20,332 nt of DNA from SIG587 sp045531585 (GTDB taxonomy: Bacteria > Bacillota > Clostridia > Oscillospirales > Acutalibacteraceae). Both the position numbers and the translations under genes were made by a program. Below the pieces are notes generated by a model, which was not told where the DNA came from, did not search any database, and saw only the letters and a list, made by a program, of their open reading frames with translations. Numbering within the stretch: position 1 is the first letter of the stretch; each line of letters begins with the position of its first letter. Shown here one piece after another: positions 7,026 through 14,540 of the stretch. The DNA lies in the NCBI GenBank assembly GCA_045531585.1, contig JAZSEH010000051.1:1-20332 (forward strand), written 5' to 3'.

Positions 7026-8246
7026 TTATTCTGCCTTTTTCTTTTTAAGGAGAATAAATGTAACTGCACCGCCTGCTGCAAGAACAACTACGGCACCTAT
7101 TATTATCCAAAGGATAAGGCCGTTGCCCTTTTCATTTTCACCGTCGGTATCTACGTTATCACCGGTGGTGGAAGCATCGGTATCCTCAGGCTCACTTTCC
7201 GATACCGCTTCATCAGGTGTGCTTGCGGTGGGAGCCTGCTGTGTGGGAGTGCTTGTTGTAGGTGTGCTTGTTACAGGGTTACTTGTTACAGGGGCGTTTG
7301 TTACAGGAATAGCATATCCGCAAACGTCACACTTGTTATCCTTGTTGACGTCCTTATGGGCTTCATTGGATACGGCAATAGCGCCACAGGAGGTATCTGT
7401 ACACACCTTCCAATGGTTGTTAGCATCACTTTTCCACTGAGAGGGAGTGTGAGTATGTGCCTTGGGCACTGTGAACAGCACCTTGAACGTAATGCACTCG
7501 TTGTCTACTCTTGTGGAGTTAACGGTCTTACCGTTCACCTTTACAGTGTAGGATGTAGATACGCGATATCCGGTGGTGGTGGCTACGGTAATATTGGCTG
7601 AGTAGGTTTTTCCTGCCTCAAATTTTGGGTTTTCATCGGGGTAAAGAACTTTACTATCGGTCTCATTGCGCCAATAGATTCCGTTTTTATATGCGGCACC
7701 GTTGTTTCCGCGATTATTGCTCTCATAACCTGTACCAACCAGCAAGGGATAATGTGGAGCTGCGCCTGCTGTGGGAGCCGCCAGGTTAAATTCAAAATTA
7801 TTTACGGTGCTAAGACACATAGGGAAGGTGCGCTCTACCTTTATAACCTGTGCAGAATTTTGAGTGGTTACTGTAGCAGCCTTGCCGTTAACGGTGGCAG
7901 TAACGGATGCTCCGTTACCTGAGAAATAATAGGCATTGTTGGAGATTTTAAGCTGAACACACACGGTGTAGTAGTAACCGGGCTTAAACTTTGCACCGCT
8001 TGAAAGGGCGGTTCCTGTTGCAGTTTCGCTGGTCTTTTCATACCAGGAAACACTATCCAAAGCAACGTGGTTGGTTTCGCAGTTAGCACTGAACTGAACC
8101 TCTGTTCCTGCGGCAGGACTGTAAACCTCATTAACAGATACCTGATTGATTGCAATGAACATTTCCTTTGCCGCAAAGGCGGTGGTGCCCGGAATCAGGC
8201 ATAGCAGCATAGCTATAGCCAATACAAGTGACAAACATTTTTTCAT
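7026..8246 (-). CDS. Membrane-anchored exported protein with two similar beta domains
   Basis: The 406-residue product has a signal peptide (1-26, TTAFAA) and two extracellular segments that look alike, ~29-141 and ~146-260. Both carry a W-Y or Y-W turn, an F-K-P-G/F-E-A-G-K block ahead of a Y-x-V strand, and VNGK. A His/Cys-rich segment at ~264-311 follows (HTHTPSQW, HWKVC, CDVCG), resembling short modules common in clostridial surface proteins. A Thr/Pro/Glu-rich spacer (312-373), one membrane helix (~376-400) and KKKKAE complete it. There is no LPXTG, so anchoring is by the membrane helix. AAGGAGAG precedes the ATG. It is divergent from a membrane LuxR-type regulator, which may control it. 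The biochemical function is not recognised. Confidence 0.82.
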   Translation of the reverse strand: MKKCLSLVLAIAMLLCLIPGTTAFAAKEMFIAINQVSVNEVYSPAAGTEVQFSANCETNHVALDSVSWYEKTSETATGTALSSGAKFKPGYYYTVCVQLKISNNAYYFSGNGASVTATVNGKAATVTTQNSAQVIKVERTFPMCLSTVNNFEFNLAAPTAGAAPHYPLLVGTGYESNNRGNNGAAYKNGIYWRNETDSKVLYPDENPKFEAGKTYSANITVATTTGYRVSTSYTVKVNGKTVNSTRVDNECITFKVLFTVPKAHTHTPSQWKSDANNHWKVCTDTSCGAIAVSNEAHKDVNKDNKCDVCGYAIPVTNAPVTSNPVTSTPTTSTPTQQAPTASTPDEAVSESEPEDTDASTTGDNVDTDGENEKGNGLILWIIIGAVVVLAAGGAVTFILLKKKKAE

Positions 8247-8283
8247 AAATAATCTCTCCTTTTCACAAGCCCCAGGGGTAATC

Positions 8284-8312
8284 TTGACCCCCTTTTAGAT
8301 TTGTGATATAAT
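8284..8312 (+). promoter_or_regulatory. Promoter of the membrane LuxR-type regulator
   Basis: TTGACC (8284-8289), a 17-base spacer and TATAAT (8307-8312), with TG one base before the -10 box, form a near-consensus promoter. The predicted start is near 8319, giving a leader of about 220 bases before the gene. Confidence 0.75.
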
Positions 8313-8318
8313 AATATA

Positions 8319-8538
8319 AATGAGGCGGACTCTGTGTTTCGTTGGCGCGTAGACAGAGTTCTTTATGTATTACTACATAAAGGGGTACCCCTTTCCCTTC
8401 CTTGAAGGACAAGATTATACCCTCCTTATACTCTTGCAATATAATTATAGCGGTTTTTCTACCTCTTGTCCCCATACTAAAGGTATGGGTTGGGGGTGCT
8501 TTTTCAAAAAATCACGTTTAAACGTGGAGGAGAGAGTA
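8319..8538 (+). promoter_or_regulatory. Long palindrome-rich 5' leader, possible cis-regulatory RNA
   Basis: The leader contains a 9-bp stem (8327-8335 with 8353-8361), an 8-bp hairpin (8362-8381), a perfect 16-bp palindrome (8379-8394), and a stem GGACAAG/CTTGTCC (8407-8413 with 8465-8471). A CCCATAC/GTATGGG hairpin (8471-8489) and the palindrome CACGTTTAAACGTG (8513-8526) follow; the last touches the ribosome binding site GGAGG (8526-8530). No known riboswitch consensus is recognised. The palindromes could also be protein-binding sites in DNA. The other strand of this interval carries the start region of the exported-protein gene. Confidence 0.5.
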
Positions 8539-9618
8539 ATGAAAAAGTTTTTTGCAAGCATATTTGTCCTGCTTTTTACCGCCTTTAGCCTATCAGGGTG
8601 TTCAGGTGTGGGAAGCAAAAGCGGAAGCCATTCCATTATATACCTTGCCGCCGCAGTGCTTTCTTTATTGCTCCTGATAGCCTGTTGCTTTTTGGTGCGC
8701 AAAAAGAAGGTATGGTTTGTAGTTTTATTCTCATCGGTGTTAATGGTAAACATTGGTTACACCCTTTTATCGGTATCCACCTGTCTTGAAATGGCACTGT
8801 GGGCAAACCGTGTGGCCTATCTTGGCTCGGTATTTTTGCCCCTATCCATGCTGATGATAATTTTAAACGTAACGGGCACTCCTTACCCTAAATGGCTTCA
8901 CGGTGCTTTGGGGATATTTTCTCTGCTAATTTTTCTTATAGCCGCAAGCCCCGGCTTTTCGGACGTATACTACAAGGAGGTTTCCTTTGTGGTGGTGGAG
9001 GGTGTTGCCACCCTTGTTAAGGTTTACGGCGTGCTTCATCCCCTGTATCTTATTTATCTGCTGGGTTATTTTGCCGCTATGGCCGCCGTCATTATCCGAG
9101 CCCAAATTAAAAATACCTTAAGCAATCCTGCCCACGCCGCAGTGCTTATTATTGCGGTGTTTGTAAATATCGGCGTATGGCTTATTGAACAGCTTAGTCA
9201 AATTGATTTTGAAATGCTCTCCCTTTCCTATATTATAAGTGAGCTGTTTTTACTGGGTATTCACCTTGTTATGACCGAATACCAAAGAATGAGTAATCTT
9301 GTAAATCAGGCACAGGGATTAAACAGCCCCTCGGACAAAGACTATGAAACGCCCCAAGGCTTGCCTGTTTCTGCCGAAAGCGCTCAAATTTTTATAGCAG
9401 GGCTTGATACCCTGACCCCCACCGAAAAGGAAATATACAACTCCCATATTGCCCGCCTTACCACAAAGGAAATTATGGAAAGGCTTAACATTAAGGAAAC
9501 CACCCTTAAATACCACAACCGAAACCTTTACGGAAAGCTTGGCGTTTCCTGCCGCAGGGAGCTGCTGGAAACACACAAATACCTTCAGAATCTTAAAAAG
9601 GGTTGTGATAAAAATTAA
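8539..9618 (+). CDS. Membrane-bound LuxR-type regulator with lipobox
   Basis: The start is the ATG at 8539, eight bases after GGAGG; the frame is open upstream, but that stretch has no such site. The 359-residue product begins with a lipoprotein-like signal (MKKFF, hydrophobic core, LSGC at 18-21). Several membrane helices follow from ~31 to ~245, resembling the 7TM sensor region found at the N-terminus of some histidine kinases. Residues ~292-341 form a LuxR/GerE helix-turn-helix: LTPTEKEIY, TTKEIMERLNIKETTLKYHNRNLYGKLGV. There is no receiver domain or kinase. It probably senses an envelope or extracellular signal and binds DNA from the membrane. The divergent exported-protein gene at 7026-8246 is the obvious candidate target, by inference only. 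Confidence 0.82.
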   Translation: MKKFFASIFVLLFTAFSLSGCSGVGSKSGSHSIIYLAAAVLSLLLLIACCFLVRKKKVWFVVLFSSVLMVNIGYTLLSVSTCLEMALWANRVAYLGSVFLPLSMLMIILNVTGTPYPKWLHGALGIFSLLIFLIAASPGFSDVYYKEVSFVVVEGVATLVKVYGVLHPLYLIYLLGYFAAMAAVIIRAQIKNTLSNPAHAAVLIIAVFVNIGVWLIEQLSQIDFEMLSLSYIISELFLLGIHLVMTEYQRMSNLVNQAQGLNSPSDKDYETPQGLPVSAESAQIFIAGLDTLTPTEKEIYNSHIARLTTKEIMERLNIKETTLKYHNRNLYGKLGVSCRRELLETHKYLQNLKKGCDKN

Positions 9619-9691
9619 AGGCTATCAGTTAAGATACAAAAAGGCTTAAAAAGAAAACAATGTTATCGAAATTCGAAGAATTTCTCATATT

Positions 9692-9737
9692 AAAAGAGGT
9701 CTTGCATAGCATAATCTTGCCGTGCAAAACCTCTTTT
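9692..9737 (+). terminator. Intrinsic terminator of the LuxR-type gene
   Basis: AAAAGAGGT (9692-9700) pairs with ACCTCTTTT (9729-9737), with an inner TTGCA/TGCAA stem, and a T-run follows at ~9742-9748. The A-rich opposite side could also stop the minus-strand gene that ends at 9790. Confidence 0.75.
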
Positions 9738-9789
9738 GTCTATTTTTTATTCGTTTTATTTTGGTCTGTGCTTAGTGAGATAGCCCTTT

Positions 9790-10062
9790 TTAGTCCTTTA
9801 TTGGGTGCCTGTCTGCCCTATCGTGGGCAGGATTATAGTCTTTACCGTCTCTGAAAAACTTGTGACTGCGCTGCTTCATATATTCAGGGGTGCCCTGGGC
9901 TATGGCGGGAAAGTCATTAGGGGTATCGGCGGTGGGCTGAATGTTATAGGTACCGTAGGTATTAAGCATTTCCTCACAGGTTTCAGGGGTGGGATTGGGC
10001 GGCTTTACCGCAAACTCCAAAGGCGGTGAAAACAGGTTCTTTTCTTTTTTATTTTCAGGCAT
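9790..10062 (-). CDS. Small conserved-looking hypothetical protein (90 aa)
   Basis: I do not recognise a named family. The 90-residue product is soluble and rich in Asp, Asn and Pro. Its central block (YGTYNIQPTADTPNDFPAIA) looks like a conserved motif, and the C-terminus is charged (HDRADRHPIKD). There is no signal peptide or membrane helix. AAAGGAG lies eight bases before the ATG, which supports it as a real gene, but the site is inside a hairpin (10067-10111). It follows the LCP gene at 84 bases on the same strand, so it may be read from that transcript or from its own promoter. Function unknown. Confidence 0.7.
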   Translation of the reverse strand: MPENKKEKNLFSPPLEFAVKPPNPTPETCEEMLNTYGTYNIQPTADTPNDFPAIAQGTPEYMKQRSHKFFRDGKDYNPAHDRADRHPIKD

Positions 10063-10066
10063 AAAA

Positions 10067-10111
10067 ATTTCTCCTTTCCCTTACAGTATTTCCTGTTGGG
10101 GAAGGAGAAAT
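10067..10111 (-). promoter_or_regulatory. Hairpin enclosing a ribosome binding site (or LCP terminator)
   Basis: On the minus strand the arm ATTTCTCCTT pairs with AAGGAGAAAT, extended by CCC/GGG past one mismatch, with an inner ACAG/CTGT stem. The 3' arm contains the AAAGGAG ribosome binding site of the 90-residue gene, so folding would hide it. The arm is followed by TTTTT, so the same hairpin also looks like an intrinsic terminator for the LCP gene. Both roles may be combined. Confidence 0.6.
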
Positions 10112-10146
10112 TCAGCCTGATTTGCAATTGCTTGAATCACTTTAAT

Positions 10147-11514
10147 TTATTCGCTTGTGGTTGTGTCCTCACTTGAGGTTTGAGGAGCGGAGCTTTCCTC
10201 GCTTGAGGTTCCGCCTTCACTATCGGTAGGCTCACTGCTTTCCTCGGAATTAAGGCCACTTTCCCCCGATGAGGTGTCACTTGTCTCACTTCCCGTGGAC
10301 GAGGTTTCCGATGAGGTTTCAATTATCGTCATACCGCCACCTGAACTGCTTGTTACGTCAGAGCCTGAACCCGAGCCGCCGGAACCGCTACCTGAGCCAG
10401 AAGAGCCCTTATATCCGTACCAATCGGTTTTGTCAATGCCATTAGTCTCCATATAATCCTCGGGAGCAATTCCATCATAAATAAAGGCATGAAGGAGTTT
10501 GCCTGCATAATCAAGGTTATAATAAACACTTGATTCACCCTTAGGTCTATAGTCGGCATTAATAATGTATTCAGGCATTGCAATTCGCATTTCCTCAAAG
10601 GTAACGTCCTTAAGGAATATACCTGCAAGCTTAATTATCTCGGAATAGGTAAGGGAGGTCTGTGTGCAGGGGAGCAAAGCCTTTACAAGCTTTGGATAGT
10701 TGCTTGTGCTCATATGAAGGGCCTTGTTAAAAAGCTCGTTCATAACTACACGCTGACGGTCGGTTCTGCCAAAATCATCACGAACACCTTCCGCAGTAGA
10801 AGCATAACGGATTCTTGCCCAAGCAACCGCCTGCATACCGTTTAAGGTCTGAAGTCCCGGTTTTTCCACAAGCTTTGGGGTAACGCCCTGGTGCATAGCC
10901 GACTCTTTAATAAGCTGGTTAAGGCGGTAGCCGCCCTCTATCTCATTTTCCTGAACGTCTATCTGAAGACCGCCCACCGCGTCAATAATATCCTCCATAC
11001 CGAAGAAATTTACTGTGGCGTAATCCCTTATATCAAGGCCGAAAACGGTATTAAGGGTTTTAACCGCAAGGGTAGGACCGCCTTTGGAATAGGCGCTGTT
11101 TATCTTGCCGTAGCCGTCCCCCACGGGAACAAAGCTATCCCTCATTACCGAAATAATCTTTACCTTGTTATCGTTGGCGTTGATGCTCAGTATCATAATG
11201 GAGTCGCTTCGTCCCGTAAAGTCATCTATCTCACGGGTATCAATACCGAAAAGCGCTATGTTGGTTATGCCTGCATCCAGCACCGAAACGGCACCCAGCT
11301 CCTCCTCATTAAGGGGGTTATGGTTATAATCCACCGCATTTAAAAGCATAATAAAGGGTACTGCAACGGTAATCAGCGCAATAATGCAAATGCTGGTTAT
11401 AAAAATTATTTTATTTTTTTTGGGAAGCCTTGAAAACCAGGTTTTTTTCTTGTACTTTCGCTTTCCCCGTTTGTTTTTAGGGGTGCTGTAGGAGCTTAGA
11501 TTTTCCATTTCCAT
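10147..11514 (-). CDS. LytR-CpsA-Psr (LCP) family cell-wall glycopolymer ligase
   Basis: LCP enzymes transfer glycopolymers such as teichoic acid or capsule from a lipid carrier to peptidoglycan on the outer face of the membrane. The 455-residue protein has a short basic cytoplasmic N-terminus, one membrane helix (~35-58) and an LCP domain from ~85. Visible conserved features are GIDTRE (D92, R94), GRSDSIM (R102, D104) and MRDSFV (R125, D126), which match the family's pyrophosphate-lipid and metal-binding Arg/Asp residues. After the domain comes an ~85-residue Gly/Ser then Ser/Glu/Thr-rich tail, unusually low in complexity for this family and probably a disordered wall-spanning stretch. It starts downstream of the rsmI-operon terminator; AGGAT lies ~11 bases before the ATG. 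The substrate polymer is unknown. Confidence 0.9.
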   Translation of the reverse strand: MEMENLSSYSTPKNKRGKRKYKKKTWFSRLPKKNKIIFITSICIIALITVAVPFIMLLNAVDYNHNPLNEEELGAVSVLDAGITNIALFGIDTREIDDFTGRSDSIMILSINANDNKVKIISVMRDSFVPVGDGYGKINSAYSKGGPTLAVKTLNTVFGLDIRDYATVNFFGMEDIIDAVGGLQIDVQENEIEGGYRLNQLIKESAMHQGVTPKLVEKPGLQTLNGMQAVAWARIRYASTAEGVRDDFGRTDRQRVVMNELFNKALHMSTSNYPKLVKALLPCTQTSLTYSEIIKLAGIFLKDVTFEEMRIAMPEYIINADYRPKGESSVYYNLDYAGKLLHAFIYDGIAPEDYMETNGIDKTDWYGYKGSSGSGSGSGGSGSGSDVTSSSGGGMTIIETSSETSSTGSETSDTSSGESGLNSEESSEPTDSEGGTSSEESSAPQTSSEDTTTSE

Positions 11515-11540
11515 TTCTTTTACTCATCCTATATAAAAAA

Positions 11541-11575
11541 TTATACTATATCTCTTTACCAAAGATATAGTATAA
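11541..11575 (-). terminator. Terminator of the cysE-cysS-trmN-rsmI group
   Basis: A stem of 13 perfect pairs (TTATACTATATCT with AGATATAGTATAA), extended by three pairs past a single bulge, is followed on the minus strand by six Ts (11535-11540). It lies 34 bases after the rsmI stop, and separates that group from the LCP gene. Confidence 0.85.
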
Positions 11576-11609
11576 CTCATTTCACCTCAAAAGAAAAGAG
11601 GAAATTTAT

Positions 11610-12437
11610 TTAATTTACAATTTCCTTATAAATTTCACTTTTTTTAATGCCGCTCTGTACTGCTGCCGCCTTGGCCGCGGCGGTGGTGCTCATTCCGTTT
11701 TCCATAAATTCACGGGCCATTTTAACCGCATCCGCAAGGGTCATTTCGCTCTCTATTGCTTCCTGAGGCTTGCCTGCTATTATCAGCACAAACTCGCCCT
11801 TTGGCAGCTGGTTAGTGTAATACTCCACCGCATTTTCAAGCGTAGTACGTTGTACCGTTTCGTGAAGCTTGGTAAGCTCTCTGACTAAAGCTATTTCCCT
11901 ATCTCCCAAAAACGAATACAAATCCTTAAGGGTGTTAAGCAGCTTGTGTGGCGCCTCGTAAAAAATCATTGTCCGTGGCTCATTTACAAGCTGGGCCAGA
12001 TGCTCCTTACGGCTTATTTTATTAACCGACAAAAAGCCCTCAAAGCAAAATCTGCCCGACACCATACCCGATGCGGCAAGGGCGGTTATAACGGCGCTGG
12101 GTCCGGGTACCGTTTCCACGGGCACACCTGCCTTATGGCAGTCCCTTACCAGCTCCTCGCCGGGGTCAGATATGGCAGGCATACCTGCATCGGTAACAAG
12201 GGCACAGCTCTCCCCTGCGGCAATTCGGGCAATTATCTGTGCGCCCTTTTCGGCCTTGTTATGTTCAAAATAGGAAACAAGGGGCTTTTTTATGCCAAAG
12301 TGATTAAGCAGCTTAACACTAACCCTTGTATCCTCGGCGGCAATAAAATCCACCTTGGATAGGGTCTCCACCCCACGGGGAGAAAAATCCCCCAGATTTC
12401 CTATGGGGGTACCCACTATATAAAGCTTTCCCGACAT
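11610..12437 (-). CDS. rsmI: 16S rRNA 2'-O-ribose C1402 methyltransferase RsmI
   Basis: RsmI methylates the ribose of C1402 in the decoding centre of 16S rRNA using S-adenosylmethionine. The 275-residue length is normal. Hallmarks of this tetrapyrrole-methylase-fold family are present: YIVGTPIGNLGD near the N-terminus, AAEDTR at ~33-38, SYFEHNK at ~55-61, VTDAGMPAISDPG and VPGPSAVITALAASG. It starts four bases after the trmN stop, so it is translated from the same message. A terminator follows at 11541-11575, making it the last gene of the T-box-controlled group. Confidence 0.95.
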   Translation of the reverse strand: MSGKLYIVGTPIGNLGDFSPRGVETLSKVDFIAAEDTRVSVKLLNHFGIKKPLVSYFEHNKAEKGAQIIARIAAGESCALVTDAGMPAISDPGEELVRDCHKAGVPVETVPGPSAVITALAASGMVSGRFCFEGFLSVNKISRKEHLAQLVNEPRTMIFYEAPHKLLNTLKDLYSFLGDREIALVRELTKLHETVQRTTLENAVEYYTNQLPKGEFVLIIAGKPQEAIESEMTLADAVKMAREFMENGMSTTAAAKAAAVQSGIKKSEIYKEIVN

Positions 12438-12441
12438 TTTG

Positions 12442-13170
12442 TCACCTACTTTTATAGCATCCGTAAATGCTTAGCATTTCTTCACTTAAATTTCCCTTTT
12501 CCTCAACGTACAGGGTAGGCATTATTCTTAGCCCCGTTTTTCCGCCGCGCCTGCCCTCCACAAGAACAAGCCAGGGCTCCTCTCCCTGTCTCTGGCACAC
12601 AAGACGTAGTCTTTTAGGCTCCATTTTGTGTTCCCGCATTTTATCCATAAGCTCGGCAAGGCGCTCAGGGCGGTGGCACATACAAAGCCTGCCCCCAAAG
12701 GTAAGCATTCGGCTTGCGGCAGACAGAATATCCTCTAAGCTGCACAATGTCTCGTGCCGTGCGGCGGCATCAATATCATCAGGATTAACTATCCCTGCCC
12801 CCGATGCCTTGTAGGGCGGATTACAGGTAACAAGGGAGAAAGTCCCTGCAGGCAAGAGGGAGCCTATTTCCTTTATGTCCGCACACATAGGCGAGAATCG
12901 CTCAAGTCCTAATTCATCCCTTGAGCGCAGGGCAAGGTCTATTGCCTCACGGCTTATATCCACGCCAACGGCACTTTTCAAATTTCCGTCACGGAGCATT
13001 AAAAAGGGTATAATGCCACAGCCCGTGCCCATATCACACAGGGTATCGCTTTTCTTTGCCCCTGCAAAGTGGCTAAGCAGTACCGCATCTGTACCGAAGG
13101 TGTGGTGGGAGGAAACGTATATGGCAAAGGCGCCCCCGTCAAGGGGCTCTTTTTTTACTGACGGCTCCAT
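12442..13170 (-). CDS. TrmN6-like tRNA1(Val) A37 N6-methyltransferase
   Basis: This is a 242-residue class I methyltransferase using S-adenosylmethionine. DMGTGCGIIP (46-55) is the cofactor-binding motif I, VGVDIS (~68-73) the acidic end of motif II, and NPPY (117-120) the catalytic motif of N6-adenine and N-glutamine methyltransferases. The family (YabB/YfiC type) methylates A37 of tRNA1(Val) in E. coli; in Firmicutes it usually sits next to rsmI, as here. Its start overlaps the end of cysS by 16 bases, and only a weak GCAGGG precedes it, suggesting translational coupling. The exact tRNA target is by analogy. Confidence 0.85.
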   Translation of the reverse strand: MEPSVKKEPLDGGAFAIYVSSHHTFGTDAVLLSHFAGAKKSDTLCDMGTGCGIIPFLMLRDGNLKSAVGVDISREAIDLALRSRDELGLERFSPMCADIKEIGSLLPAGTFSLVTCNPPYKASGAGIVNPDDIDAAARHETLCSLEDILSAASRMLTFGGRLCMCHRPERLAELMDKMREHKMEPKRLRLVCQRQGEEPWLVLVEGRRGGKTGLRIMPTLYVEEKGNLSEEMLSIYGCYKSR

Positions 13171-14540
13171 TTTACACCCTGCGGAGTATCCTCAAGAACA
13201 ATACCCATTTCCTTAAGCTTATCGCGAATGGCGTCGGCGGTGGCAAAATCTCTTGCCTTTCTGGCCTCGGTACGCTGTTTTATAAGCTCCTCAACCTCGG
13301 CGTCAATACCGTCCTCCGCCTTGTTGTAGCCAAGGCCAAGAACCTCACAAAGCTCACATAGCAGCGCCTTAGCGGCGGTAAGACTATCCTTGCCTGCGCC
13401 CTCCTTAATGGCAATGTTTATATCCTTTATAAGACCGAACAGGGCGGCAAGGGCATCGGCGGTGTTAAGGTCATCATCCATAGCGGTGATAAACTCATTC
13501 TTTCTCTGCTCTAAAAATGCGGGAACCTCGCCGCCGTCCTGAGCGTGAGAAACAGCAAAATCAAGGTCCTTAAGGCAGTTATATATACGCTCAAGGGCGT
13601 TTTTGCTCTGTTCGATAATATCGATGCTGTAGTTGACGGGGCTTCTGTACTGGGAGGAAATCATAAGATAACGGATAGGCTCATAGCCGTAGGTATTGGC
13701 AACGTCACGCACGGTGAAGAAGTTGCCAAGGGACTTGGACATTTTGCGGTTATCTACGTTTATATAGCCGTTGTGCATCCAATACCTTGCAAAGGTGCAT
13801 CCGTTGGCGCACTCCGACTGAGCAATTTCATTTTCGTGGTGGGGGAAAATAAGGTCCTGACCGCCGCAATGAATATCAATGGTATCACCAAGGTACTTGT
13901 TTACCATTGCGGAGCATTCAATATGCCAACCAGGACGGCCCTTACCCCAGGGCGACTCCCAGAAGGGCTCACCGGGCTTGGCGGATTTCCAAAGGCAGAA
14001 ATCCATTGGGTCCTCCTTAATTTCGGTAAGGTCCACGCGCTCGCTGGCGCCTGCGCTAAGCTCGTCAAGGGGCTGGTGGGAAAGCTTACCGTATTCCTCA
14101 AACTTCTTGGCACGGAAATACACGTCCCCTTCACTCTCATATGCGTAGCCCTTTTCAATAAGGGAGTTAATTATATTGAAAATGGCATCAATGTTCTCGG
14201 TGGCACGGGGGTGCACGGTGGCCTCACGAATATTAAGACCCTTGGAATCGGTAAAAAATTCTTTGATGTAGCGCTCGGCAACCTCAGGAACGGTAATTCC
14301 CTCCTCGTTAGCCTTTTTTATGAGCTTATCGTCAATATCGGTAAAGTTCTGAACGAATTTCACGTCATAGCCGCGCCACTCAAGATAACGGCGCAGAACG
14401 TCAAACACGCAAAGGGGGCGTGCGTTACCAATGTGTATAAAGTTATAAACGGTGGGGCCGCAGGCATAAATTTTTACGGTTTTGCCCTCTAAGGGGATAA
14501 GCTCCTGTTTCTGCCTTGTTAAGGTGTTAAATATTTTCAT
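13155..14540 (-). CDS. cysS: Cysteine--tRNA ligase
   Basis: CysS charges tRNA-Cys with cysteine using ATP. The 461-residue class I enzyme shows the HIGH-type signature HIGN (36-39) and KMSKS (266-270). The zinc that selects cysteine is bound by C27 (YACGPT), C209 (WHIECS), H234 and E238 (PHHENE), all present. The C-terminal helical anticodon region follows. It overlaps cysE by 14 bases upstream and trmN by 16 downstream. Control by the T-box ahead of cysE is expected, so low charged tRNA-Cys raises both cysteine synthesis and its ligase. Confidence 0.97.
   Translation of the reverse strand: MKIFNTLTRQKQELIPLEGKTVKIYACGPTVYNFIHIGNARPLCVFDVLRRYLEWRGYDVKFVQNFTDIDDKLIKKANEEGITVPEVAERYIKEFFTDSKGLNIREATVHPRATENIDAIFNIINSLIEKGYAYESEGDVYFRAKKFEEYGKLSHQPLDELSAGASERVDLTEIKEDPMDFCLWKSAKPGEPFWESPWGKGRPGWHIECSAMVNKYLGDTIDIHCGGQDLIFPHHENEIAQSECANGCTFARYWMHNGYINVDNRKMSKSLGNFFTVRDVANTYGYEPIRYLMISSQYRSPVNYSIDIIEQSKNALERIYNCLKDLDFAVSHAQDGGEVPAFLEQRKNEFITAMDDDLNTADALAALFGLIKDINIAIKEGAGKDSLTAAKALLCELCEVLGLGYNKAEDGIDAEVEELIKQRTEARKARDFATADAIRDKLKEMGIVLEDTPQGVKWSRQ

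Noticed and set aside
8365..8538. N-terminal extension of the LuxR-type protein
   Set aside because: The extension lies in the structured leader and lacks a ribosome binding site. The ATG at 8539 follows GGAGG by eight bases and begins a signal sequence.
13545..14492. 315-residue open frame on the plus strand
   Set aside because: It is antisense to cysS, whose catalytic and zinc-binding motifs are all intact. It arises from codon bias in the real gene.
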